10,024 bases of DNA from Clostridia bacterium (GCA_017455385.1 JAFTBD010000056.1:1-10024); one strand, 5' to 3'. Shown: positions 1-6,474, numbered from the stretch's first letter. A program made the numbers and translations. The notes: generated by a model from the letters alone, not told the origin.

Positions 1-18
1 GATCTTTCCGGTCGTCAT
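1..18 (-). CDS. N-terminal fragment of an unidentified leftward gene
   Basis: Only the first six codons (M-T-T-G-K-I) lie inside the window, so the product cannot be named. The start is well supported. On the minus strand a perfect AGGAGG (positions 32-27) sits 8 nt before the ATG at 18-16, and a good sigma-A-type promoter lies just upstream. A second in-frame ATG at 24-22 is only 2 nt from the AGGAGG and is less likely. The gene is divergent from the GH36 gene and shares a 154-bp intergenic region with it. A regulator or transporter for the glycan locus would be a natural guess from position alone, but the sequence does not show this. Confidence 0.65.
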
Positions 19-39
19 ACGCATTTCCTCCTATGCGAA

Positions 40-68
40 AGTATAACACGTTTTTCGAGAGACTTCAA
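40..68 (-). promoter_or_regulatory. Promoter of the leftward partial gene
   Basis: Read on the minus strand, TTGAAG (68-63) and TATACT (45-40) are separated by exactly 17 bp, close to the sigma-A consensus. The predicted transcript would start near position 33, giving a very short leader of about 15 nt that consists of little more than the AGGAGG ribosome binding site. Confidence 0.7.
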
Positions 69-104
69 CGAATAATGCGAAAAAGCGGTCGCGCGCGAGG
101 CGCA

Positions 105-142
105 ATATCGCACTTTACTTTTCCCGCGCCGTGCGATATACT
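105..142 (+). promoter_or_regulatory. GH36 promoter bracketed by a 9-bp inverted repeat
   Basis: TTTACT (114-119) and TATACT (137-142) are spaced by 17 bp, a reasonable sigma-A promoter. ATATCGCAC at 105-113 and its exact reverse complement GTGCGATAT at 131-139 flank it. One arm abuts the -35 box and the other runs into the -10 box, with arm centres 26 bp apart. A dimeric regulator bound there would block RNA polymerase, so an operator is a reasonable inference. The regulator itself is not visible in the window. The promoter boxes and repeat are seen directly; repression is inferred. Confidence 0.65.
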
Positions 143-172
143 GATACTATCATTTCAGGAGAGGTAGATTTC

Positions 173-2683
173 ATGGACGGCTTGCGTCGGTTATTCGCCA
201 ATCGTTTCTTCATTCTCGCATTGCAGATCATCTTTTCCGTCGCGACGGCGGTGGCGGCTGTCTTCTACATCCACGCATCGGTCATCGTCATCCGCAGCTG
301 GAAAATAGCGCTCATCGACCTGACTTTCTTCCTGTCGTCGGCGGTGCTCTTCGCGCTCTGCTACATAACATCCACGCCCGACTTCAAATGGTGGGCTGTG
401 CTCCTTTTCTTTCTATTCGGCGCGGGGCTCTTCGCGGCGATATTCTTCCCCGTACAGGCGATCTTGAATGTGTACGTGAATGCCACTGTGGCGGCTTCCG
501 CGGGGATCGTCATCGCGCTCTCTTTCGCTTTCGGATGCGTCCTATTCCAATGCATTCCCTCCTGTCACCTTCATAGAAGGTGGGAAAGCATCGCGGTCAC
601 CGTCATCCTGCTCGTCGCGCATTGCGGCTCCCTATTCCTGTCTTTCGGAATGTTGCCGCACGGATGGGCTTTTAAGAAGTTCTCGAATACCTCCGTCACA
701 TTCCCCACCGCCACGGCGGACGAACTCAGACTGACCGAGGGGGAGAAGATGGTGAATCGCTCCTATTACGACATCAACGTTCTCCACGCCGTCAAGAACG
801 GAAAAGCGCCCGTCTATGACTTCTCCGTCGGCGGGAAGAAGCTCTCCGAGCACCTCTCCGATTGGACGGAGACTTCCTGCACGGAGTCCTTATACGCTGA
901 CGGCGTACGTTCTACCCTCGTTCTAATGAACGAGACCGACCTGATCCAAGCCACCGTCGTAGCGGTGTACTATGACGCGACGGCGACTTTCGAGTGGACG
1001 GTGCATATAAAGAACGTCGGGACAGAGCGCTCAGAGGTCATCTCCGACTTCTACGCGATGGACGCCTCGCTCGACATCTCGGACGCCACATTATATTTCA
1101 GCGGCGGCAGTTACGAGAAGAATGACGACTTCGCCCTCTACTCCAAGTCCTTGACGACGAAGACCTTGACTTTCGACACAATAAACGGCAGGACGTCCCG
1201 CCTCTATCTCCCCTTCTTCAATCTCAGCGGCGAGAAGTTGGGCGCCACTGTCGGCATCGGCTGGGCGGGCGACTGGACGGCGGATTTCACAGGCAAGAAA
1301 ACGACCGCGGTCACGATCTCGCAAACCGAACTCGAGGGATATTTGGAGCCTGACGAGGAGATACGTTCCCCGCTCGTCTCCGTGCATTTCTATACGGGGA
1401 ATCCCTTAAAGGGATTCAATACCTTCCGCAAGCGGGTGAAAGACTCTCTCCCCGAGGGTTATGGTTCCATATCCGCCTGCTTCTTCGTTGGAGCGGAAGG
1501 TCAGGACGACACCACCAATGCGACCGAGAGCGGCGCTCTCGAGATCTTGCAAAAATCCGTGGATCTCGGCCTCGCGGACATCCTCGATTACGCTTGGTTC
1601 GACGCGGGCTGGTACGAGACGGGCGACATCGGTCATTGGTACCAAGCGGTGGGCGACTGGGTCGTGGATCCCGACAAATATCCCGAGGGATTCACGAACG
1701 TGAAAGCGGCGCTCGACGCGGCGGGGGTCGGATTTCTCTTGTGGTACGAGCCCGAGCGCATCCCGACGGTGTCAAACCTCTATAAGACCATTTCGGCGAA
1801 AGCGGAATGCGCCTCTTGGCTCCTTTACTCCGACAATGAAGAGAATTGCCTGTGGAATATGGGTGACGCGGACGCCCTTCAAGATATATGCGAGCGTATC
1901 TCGAATTCTATTCAAGAATTCGGCGTGAACTATTACCGTCAGGATTTCAATATCGATCCCGGCAAGTATTGGAAGAAGGCTGACGAGACGCTCTATGACG
2001 GCAGGAAAGGCTTCGCGGAGAATAAATACGTGGTCGGCGAATACTCTTTCCTCGACTATCTGACCCAACATAATCCGGGGCTGCTCATCGACAACTGCGC
2101 GAGCGGCGGCAGGCGCATCGACCTCGAGATGTGTCGCAGGTCCATCCCCCTGTGGCGCTCGGACTATAACTGCTACGACTACGAGGACATCCCCGAAGCC
2201 TTGCAATATCAGACCTATGGTCTGTCGATGTGGCTCCCCTACTCTGCGGGCGCGGATCTTTACGAGGACGACCTGTACGAATACCGCTCCGGTCTCGGCT
2301 CTTGCATTTTCACCGTCAACGATCGCATCTTGGAGGGCGACCAAACGTACGTGCAGTATATCCGCGACTGGGACGCCGTCAAAGACTATTTCGACAAAGA
2401 ATATTATCCACTCACCCCCTGCACCGTTTCCGACCGCAATTCGGTCGCGATGCAATTCGGGGATGAGACGGAAGGCGTCATCCTTCTCTATGCCCGCCCG
2501 AATGCGAAAGAACGCGCGGAGACATTCCTGATGAACGGACTCACCGCAGGCGCCACCTACACCCTGTCTTACATCAAAGGCGAGACCCTCACCGAGAAGA
2601 GTGGGAGCGACCTATTGACGGACGGTTTCACCCTTGACGTCAAAGCGCGCACGGCGTACCTCATCACTTATAAGGCGAAATAA
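173..2683 (+). CDS. Membrane-anchored GH36 alpha-galactosidase
   Basis: An 836-residue retaining alpha-galactosidase of glycoside hydrolase family 36, predicted to remove alpha-linked galactose from oligosaccharides or galactosylated plant polymers. ATG 173 is chosen because AGGAG (157-161) lies 11 nt before it; the upstream in-frame GTG at 131 falls inside the promoter. Residues 1-160 form five hydrophobic helices (about 11-33, 43-65, 72-92, 107-127, 139-159). The basic N-terminus (two Arg after MDGL) and the HLHRR loop between helices 4 and 5 fit an N-in, C-out topology, placing the enzyme outside the cell. An N-terminal beta-sandwich follows, then the (beta/alpha)8 domain with WFDAGWYE (475-482), LWYEPER (523-529), the nucleophile Asp591 in YRQDFN, DNCASGGRRID (640-650) and the acid/base Asp664 in WRSDYN. 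A C-terminal beta domain ends the protein. All catalytic motifs are intact. The family call is firm; substrate and topology are inferred. Confidence 0.92.
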   Translation: MDGLRRLFANRFFILALQIIFSVATAVAAVFYIHASVIVIRSWKIALIDLTFFLSSAVLFALCYITSTPDFKWWAVLLFFLFGAGLFAAIFFPVQAILNVYVNATVAASAGIVIALSFAFGCVLFQCIPSCHLHRRWESIAVTVILLVAHCGSLFLSFGMLPHGWAFKKFSNTSVTFPTATADELRLTEGEKMVNRSYYDINVLHAVKNGKAPVYDFSVGGKKLSEHLSDWTETSCTESLYADGVRSTLVLMNETDLIQATVVAVYYDATATFEWTVHIKNVGTERSEVISDFYAMDASLDISDATLYFSGGSYEKNDDFALYSKSLTTKTLTFDTINGRTSRLYLPFFNLSGEKLGATVGIGWAGDWTADFTGKKTTAVTISQTELEGYLEPDEEIRSPLVSVHFYTGNPLKGFNTFRKRVKDSLPEGYGSISACFFVGAEGQDDTTNATESGALEILQKSVDLGLADILDYAWFDAGWYETGDIGHWYQAVGDWVVDPDKYPEGFTNVKAALDAAGVGFLLWYEPERIPTVSNLYKTISAKAECASWLLYSDNEENCLWNMGDADALQDICERISNSIQEFGVNYYRQDFNIDPGKYWKKADETLYDGRKGFAENKYVVGEYSFLDYLTQHNPGLLIDNCASGGRRIDLEMCRRSIPLWRSDYNCYDYEDIPEALQYQTYGLSMWLPYSAGADLYEDDLYEYRSGLGSCIFTVNDRILEGDQTYVQYIRDWDAVKDYFDKEYYPLTPCTVSDRNSVAMQFGDETEGVILLYARPNAKERAETFLMNGLTAGATYTLSYIKGETLTEKSGSDLLTDGFTLDVKARTAYLITYKAK

Positions 2684-2701
2684 CATTCTCCCCTCATACG
2701 C

Positions 2702-2738
2702 TTGCCATCCGCCGCGGCGTGTACTATAATAATAGTAC
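2702..2738 (+). promoter_or_regulatory. GH127 promoter with palindrome on the -10 box
   Basis: TTGCCA (2702-2707) and a perfect TATAAT (2725-2730) are separated by 17 bp, the best promoter in the window. An 18-bp palindrome, GTACTAT-AATA-ATAGTAC (2721-2738, 7-bp arms), covers the -10 box and the expected start site. That is a typical position for a repressor operator. The promoter begins only 18 bp after the GH36 stop codon, so the GH127 gene need not depend on read-through from GH36. No terminator is visible between them. Confidence 0.75.
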
Positions 2739-2761
2739 AATCTCTACGGAGTGAAATAGAT

Positions 2762-4591
2762 ATGACACGTGTGCTCTCACATTTGGGGATAGGCACCATG
2801 AGATATACGGGGACGGCGGACTTCTACTGCCGATACATCCTCGAACACCAACTGAAAGATCGCACTATATGGCGGAAATTCGTCCGCGTTTTCTCGACGC
2901 GCGAGGATTCTCTCGACGATGGTTGGAGAGGCGAATATTTCGGCAAAATGATGCGCGGTGCCTGCATTACCTATCAATATGCCCCCGACGAAGAATTATA
3001 TGGTATTTTGGACGAAACGGTGCGTGCGCTCCTCGCTACGCAGGACGACTCAGGTCGCATAGCGACCTACTCTCCCGAGCACGAATATTGCGGCTGGGAT
3101 ATGTGGGTCAGGAAATACGTGCTCGTCGGCTGCTTATATATTTACGATATCTGCCGCGACGAAACATTCAAAGCGGAGATCCTCACGGCTCTCAAGCGCC
3201 ACGCGGACGCCATCCTCGATAAGATCGGAGATGGGAAAAAGTCCATCTTGGACACCAGCTCTTGGTGGGGCGGCATCAACTCTTCTTCCATCCTCGAGCC
3301 CATCGTCGAGCTTTTCAAAAAGACGGGCGAAACGCGGTATATGGACTTCGCGAAATATATCATCGCGCAAGGCGGCTGTCGAGGCGGCGACCTCCTCGCC
3401 GTTGTCAAGGAAGGCAAGCTCCTGCCACACGAATATCCGACCACGAAAGCGTACGAGATGATGTCCTTCTTCGAGGGCATCCTCGCCTACTACGAAGTGA
3501 CCGGAGAGAAAGAAATGCTCTCCCTCGTCAGGAAATTCGCAGACAAAGTCTGCGAAAACGAAGTCACCGTCATCGGCTCGGCGGGATGTAAGAGCGAACA
3601 ATTCAATCATTCCGTCAAGAAGGAAATGAAGCGCGTCCCAGATAAGACCATCATGCAGGAGACCTGCGTGACCGTGACTTGGATGCGTCTCAACGAGCGA
3701 CTCCTCCTCGACACGGGCGATCTCGCATACGCCGAGAGGATGGAGACCTCGGCGCTAAACGCGCTGTTCGGCGCCGTGAACCTTTACGGCGAGAAACAAT
3801 TCGGCAAAGAAGAAGGCAAGCTCTTAGACGGCGTTCCTTTCGACAGTTACAGCCCGCTCGTATGTCAGCCCCGAGGCTACGGCATCGGCGGGTACAAAAA
3901 GTTCTCGGACGGCGGCTATTACGGCTGCTGCGCCTGCATCGGCGCCGCGGGGACGGGGCTCTACCCCCTATCTTCCGTTCTGAAGACTGAAAAAGGATAT
4001 TTATTCTGTTTCTACGAGAGCGGCACTGTGAACGTAACGGACGGCGGCAAGGTCGAGACGAACTATGATCCCGTCAGCGGAGAATTCCGTGCGACTTTCC
4101 ACAGCGCAAACACAGCAAACATCGATTACACATTCCGCATTCCCTCGTGGGCAAATGATCCCACCGTCACATTGAACGGTGAGGAAATTGTCGTCACGGG
4201 GAATACGGTCACACTCGGCGGAGCAAGAGCGGACGGCGACGTCCTCACGCTCTCTTTCCACCCTTCTCTCCACTCCGTCAAGCGTAACGGAAAAGCCGCA
4301 GTGAAATACGGACCTTACGTACTTGCACGCGACGAAGCGAAAGAAGAAGGGGATATCTCTCGGAAGATCGTTCTGCCGCGCGGCGACGTGATGTACGCGA
4401 TCGACGACCCGATAGACGGCGAGACGATACGACTTCGCATACAGACCAAAAAGGAAACCACCGTTACCTTCACGGATTACGCTTCCTGCGGCAAGCATTG
4501 GAACCAACCACGGAACCGTGTCAACGTATGGTTCCGAGTGCGCAGGAGCCTCTTCCGCGCTTCCGTAAACTCGAATTTATTCGATAAGTAG
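2762..4591 (+). CDS. GH127 (DUF1680) beta-L-arabinofuranosidase family enzyme
   Basis: A 609-residue protein of the DUF1680/GH127 family, whose characterised member HypBA1 releases beta-L-arabinofuranose from plant hydroxyproline-linked arabino-oligosaccharides. The start at 2762 has a GGAG site (2748-2751) 10 nt upstream; an in-frame TTG at 2702 is the promoter's -35 box and is rejected. Family landmarks are RGEYFGKMMRGA (about 56-67), SEQF (278-281, aligned with the usual GEAF), QETCVTVTWMRLNERL (299-314) and a Cys-Cys pair at 389-390. By alignment from memory, Glu300, Cys302, Cys389 and Cys390 match the zinc ligands of HypBA1, Cys389 being the thiolate nucleophile. A C-terminal beta-sandwich region (YGPYVLARDE near 516-525) follows. 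There is no signal peptide or membrane helix, so the enzyme is expected in the cytoplasm. The residues after Cys-Cys (ACIGAAG) differ from the Pro-rich form I recall, so the exact substrate is uncertain. Confidence 0.88.
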   Translation: MTRVLSHLGIGTMRYTGTADFYCRYILEHQLKDRTIWRKFVRVFSTREDSLDDGWRGEYFGKMMRGACITYQYAPDEELYGILDETVRALLATQDDSGRIATYSPEHEYCGWDMWVRKYVLVGCLYIYDICRDETFKAEILTALKRHADAILDKIGDGKKSILDTSSWWGGINSSSILEPIVELFKKTGETRYMDFAKYIIAQGGCRGGDLLAVVKEGKLLPHEYPTTKAYEMMSFFEGILAYYEVTGEKEMLSLVRKFADKVCENEVTVIGSAGCKSEQFNHSVKKEMKRVPDKTIMQETCVTVTWMRLNERLLLDTGDLAYAERMETSALNALFGAVNLYGEKQFGKEEGKLLDGVPFDSYSPLVCQPRGYGIGGYKKFSDGGYYGCCACIGAAGTGLYPLSSVLKTEKGYLFCFYESGTVNVTDGGKVETNYDPVSGEFRATFHSANTANIDYTFRIPSWANDPTVTLNGEEIVVTGNTVTLGGARADGDVLTLSFHPSLHSVKRNGKAAVKYGPYVLARDEAKEEGDISRKIVLPRGDVMYAIDDPIDGETIRLRIQTKKETTVTFTDYASCGKHWNQPRNRVNVWFRVRRSLFRASVNSNLFDK

Positions 4592-4657
4592 AATATTACA
4601 CTTGTTTTTGCTTTGCTCGCCGCAAATGGAGTTGAACAAGAAGGATATGCGGCGCAA

Positions 4658-4759
4658 ATGCCGTTTTACGATATGATTTTCATTATTCTCGGGTGCACGA
4701 TCCTCGCCGCACTCCTCGTACTGATATTTGCCACACGGCGTAAAAAAATGAAAAAATAG
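4658..4759 (+). CDS. Possible 33-residue single-helix membrane peptide
   Basis: An ATG at 4658 opens a 33-codon frame: a short polar start (MPFYD), a hydrophobic span of about 20 residues (6-25, including LGCTILAALLVLIF) and a strongly basic end (RRKKMKK) before TAG. This is the form of a tail anchor or small membrane protein. AAGGA (4641-4645) lies 12 nt before the ATG, further than ideal. The frame is the same as that of GH127 and stays open from the GH127 TAG, so the stretch could also be a read-through tail of that enzyme or the relic 3' end of an old surface-protein gene. It is not recognised as a known family, and translation is unproven. Confidence 0.3.
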   Translation: MPFYDMIFIILGCTILAALLVLIFATRRKKMKK

Positions 4760-4817
4760 CACGAAAAACTCGGTGCATCTATGCTCATTGCAAATGCTAT
4801 ATACCGGTAAAGCGGAT

Positions 4818-4885
4818 GATATCCCTCGAGACGCCTCGCTATTCGCCTACGGCTCTACGCGGACCTTCGGTGCGGGATGACGATC
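4818..4885. repeat. Dispersed intergenic repeat-like element
   Basis: The stretch starts GATATCCCTCG and ends CGGGATGACGATC, with ATCCC (4821-4825) and GGGAT (4874-4878) as short inverted ends around a CG-rich core of alternating CTCG, CTACGG and CTTCGG motifs. It resembles from memory the common bacterial interspersed sequence of form ATTCCTCG...CGGAATGACA found at gene ends in many genomes. Only one copy lies in this window, so repetition in the genome is inferred. Confidence 0.4.
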
Positions 4886-4894
4886 ATATATTTT

Positions 4895-4978
4895 CGCGCA
4901 GCGTCTCCGCAACGCCACTCTCGCCACCGGCGTCCGCAACTCCACTCTCAACTCTCCACACTCCACTCTCGCGCAGCG
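4895..4978. repeat. Degenerate direct repeats in AC/CT-rich sequence
   Basis: CGCGCAGCG occurs at 4895-4903 and 4970-4978. Between them the 10-mer CTCCACTCTC occurs at 4940-4949 and 4961-4970, with a variant GCCACTCTC at 4914-4922. The sequence is low-complexity and has no plausible reading frame. It looks like a decayed array rather than a functional site. Confidence 0.5.
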
Positions 4979-4986
4979 CCACCTTC

Positions 4987-5050
4987 ATTCCTAATTCCTA
5001 ATTCATAATTCCGAATTAAAGCGTAGCGTCTCAGTTCCGCATTCCGCATT
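4987..5050. repeat. Heptamer tandem repeats (ATTCCNN)
   Basis: Four consecutive 7-bp units, ATTCCTA, ATTCCTA, ATTCATA and ATTCCGA, occupy 4987-5014. A second short array of TTCCGCA twice occupies 5035-5048 and touches the stop codon of the second chrA gene; another ATTCCGCAT lies just inside that gene. A period of seven with a shared ATTCC core suggests slippage expansion of one motif. Confidence 0.6.
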
Positions 5051-5624
5051 ATAATACGCCGTAAAGCAGCATTCCGCATCCTGCCGAGATGAGGATCATC
5101 AGAATAGGCGAGGCTTTCCGCTTCAACCCCCATTTAAAGAGGGCGCCTACGCCGCAGAGCACGGCGAGGATGACGACTGCTTTCCGGTCGAAAGCGAAGC
5201 CGCCCGCAACGTTCGTGATGCCGAAAAAGACTTTCAACCCCATCGTGATCGCCGTGGCGAGAATAAGTGCGGACACGGCGGGTCTGACGCCGCCGAGGAA
5301 ACCTTGCACGCCCTTATATTGCATAAAATTTTTCAGGATCGCCGCTATCAAGAGAATGATGACAAAAGCAGGCAATACGACGCCGAGCGTCGCGAGGAAA
5401 GCGCCGAGCAGTCCGCCCTGCGACGAACCGATGAAAGTCGCCATATTCACGGCAATGGGTCCCGGCGTGGACTCCGACACAGCGATAAAATTCATGATCT
5501 CTTCCTCGGTCAGAAAACCGTGCGAGAGCATCGTATCGCGTATGACCGAGATCATGCCGTAGCCACCGCCGAAAGACACAACGCCTATCTCGAGGAACAC
5601 AAGGAAGAGCCGCAGATACATCAT
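5049..5624 (-). CDS. chrA: Short ChrA-family transporter, second of pair
   Basis: A 191-residue single-CHR-domain membrane protein of the chromate ion transporter family (Pfam PF02417). The family signature is clear: SFGGGYGMI at residues 17-25, then AVSESTPGPIAVNMATFIG (about 48-66), followed by several hydrophobic helices and a very hydrophobic C-terminus. Its ATG overlaps the TGA of the upstream ChrA gene by four bases, and a GGAGG (5638-5634) 9 nt before the start lies inside the upstream gene, so the two are translationally coupled. Short CHR proteins normally act as a heteromeric pair of opposite topology, which fits this arrangement. Chromate export is known for some relatives. In an anaerobe the natural substrate is unclear, and this sub-type has FGGGY where the long ChrA proteins usually have FGGP. 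Confidence 0.88.
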   Translation of the reverse strand: MMYLRLFLVFLEIGVVSFGGGYGMISVIRDTMLSHGFLTEEEIMNFIAVSESTPGPIAVNMATFIGSSQGGLLGAFLATLGVVLPAFVIILLIAAILKNFMQYKGVQGFLGGVRPAVSALILATAITMGLKVFFGITNVAGGFAFDRKAVVILAVLCGVGALFKWGLKRKASPILMILISAGCGMLLYGVL

Positions 5625-6337
5625 ACGTCCGCCCCTCCCTGCCCGTCTTCCGCATCCGTTGCCTCGGACACCTCGTCCTCCGTAGTGGGCGCCTCATTTC
5701 GCACATCAGACTCTTTACCATCCGTCGTGAGCTTTTCCCGTGCCGACTCCTCGACAGGCGCTTTTTTCTTCGCCTTAAGCTCTCGGAACGCATAGAGCGA
5801 GAGCCCGAGCACCCCGCATATCAATATATAGAATATCGTTGAGAATCTAACGGCGTGGACAGAGAATGCGATAAAGAGCGCGAAGACGATGACGGCGATC
5901 GTCACCGAAAAAGGCGTCTTTTCCAATCCTTTGAAGACCTTGATCCCCGCCGAGGCGATCAGATACACCACGGCGACATGTATGCCGCGGAAAGAGTATT
6001 GCACCCAGGTGAGCTCGAGGAATTTATCGAAAAAGAGTGATATTAGGAAAATGATAATAAAGGATGGCAGACACACCGCGAGCGTCGCGAGCACGGACCC
6101 CAACACGCCCGCCACTTTATAGCCGATGTAGGTCGCTGTATTGACGGCGATCGGACCCGGCGTGGACTCGGACACCGCGAGAATATCGAGAAAATCCGTC
6201 TTATCCAGCCACTTTTTACGTGAAACGAATTCGTTTTCGAGGAGCGCGATCATAGCATAACCGCCGCCGAAAGTAAAGGCGCCGATCTTCAGAAAGCTCA
6301 AAAACAGTTGTAATAATTTCGGTAAAGGTCGTTTCAT
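5621..6337 (-). CDS. chrA: Short ChrA-family transporter, first of pair, with acidic tail
   Basis: A 238-residue CHR-domain protein. It has TFGGGYAMIALL at about residues 22-33 and AVSESTPGPIAVNTATYIG at about 54-72, nearly the same signatures as its downstream partner, and four or more further hydrophobic segments up to about residue 184. The last 50 or so residues form a charged tail (KAKKKAPVEES, then rich in Glu, Asp and Thr) absent from the partner; it is probably disordered and cytoplasmic. I chose the ATG at 6337 because the mature sequence begins MKRPLPKLLQLF as is usual in the family. An in-frame GTG at 6397 would add 20 atypical residues and has its GGAG only 2-3 nt away. Even so, the chosen ATG has only a weak GAAAAAG upstream, so the start is less certain than the gene. 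Confidence 0.85.
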   Translation of the reverse strand: MKRPLPKLLQLFLSFLKIGAFTFGGGYAMIALLENEFVSRKKWLDKTDFLDILAVSESTPGPIAVNTATYIGYKVAGVLGSVLATLAVCLPSFIIIFLISLFFDKFLELTWVQYSFRGIHVAVVYLIASAGIKVFKGLEKTPFSVTIAVIVFALFIAFSVHAVRFSTIFYILICGVLGLSLYAFRELKAKKKAPVEESAREKLTTDGKESDVRNEAPTTEDEVSEATDAEDGQGGADV

Positions 6338-6344
6338 CTTTTTC

Positions 6345-6374
6345 AGTATACTCTTTTTGCATATAAAAAAGCAA
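6345..6374 (-). promoter_or_regulatory. Possible promoter of the chrA pair
   Basis: On the minus strand TTGCTT (6374-6369) and TATACT (6350-6345) are 18 bp apart. The -10 box ends only 7 nt before the chosen ATG, so a transcript from it would begin at or next to the start codon. Either the mRNA is leaderless or the true promoter lies further upstream; a weaker TTGTGT-18-TACTAT candidate overlaps the LRR promoter region. Confidence 0.4.
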
Positions 6375-6409
6375 CCTACTTCAGCGCAAGACCACACTCT
6401 CCTGCCCGC

Positions 6410-6439
6410 TTGACAAGAATAGGACGCTTATTCTATAGT
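6410..6439 (+). promoter_or_regulatory. Promoter of the LRR lipoprotein gene
   Basis: A perfect TTGACA (6410-6415) and TATAGT (6434-6439) are separated by 18 bp. The spacer contains AGAATA (6416-6421) and its reverse complement TATTCT (6429-6434), a small dyad. The ribosome binding site AAGGA (6463-6467) follows, 7 nt before the ATG at 6475. Confidence 0.7.
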
Positions 6440-6474
6440 ATTATCAAGAAAAAAAGAAACACAAGGACATTACA

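Larger units (their letters stand above)
4592..5048. other. Repeat-rich intergenic region between convergent genes
   Basis: This 457-bp stretch separates the 3' ends of the GH127 and second chrA genes. It holds one possible small membrane peptide (4658-4759) and three kinds of repeated sequence, listed separately. No tRNA and no hairpin followed by a T-run could be found for either converging gene. Weak pairing such as CTTGTT (4600-4605) with AACAAG (4635-4640) has too long a loop to be a terminator. Confidence 0.6.

Noticed and set aside
131..172. GTG start at 131 for the GH36 protein
   Set aside because: It lies on the -10 region and would put the start codon upstream of the expected transcription start. 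ATG 173 has a proper AGGAG and begins a basic, inward-type N-terminus.
1772..2455. Long minus-strand open frame (227 codons) inside the GH36 gene
   Set aside because: It is antisense to conserved catalytic motifs, and its composition (Val, Arg and Asp runs) is typical of a shadow frame.
2702..2761. TTG start at 2702 for the GH127 protein
   Set aside because: The TTG is the -35 hexamer of a TTGCCA-17-TATAAT promoter. The added residues match nothing in the family, and ATG 2762 has a GGAG site.
4760..4815. Possible terminator hairpin after the GH127 gene (CGGT...ACCG with GCAT...ATGC)
   Set aside because: The arms are 4 bp, the loops are long and no T-run follows.
4895..5050. Short repeats considered as a CRISPR array
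   Set aside because: Units are 7-10 bp, with no 25-40 bp repeats, no regular spacers and no cas genes.
6416..6434. AGAATA/TATTCT dyad in the LRR promoter spacer as an operator
   Set aside because: Six-base AT-rich arms are weak evidence on their own; it is noted in the promoter entry only.
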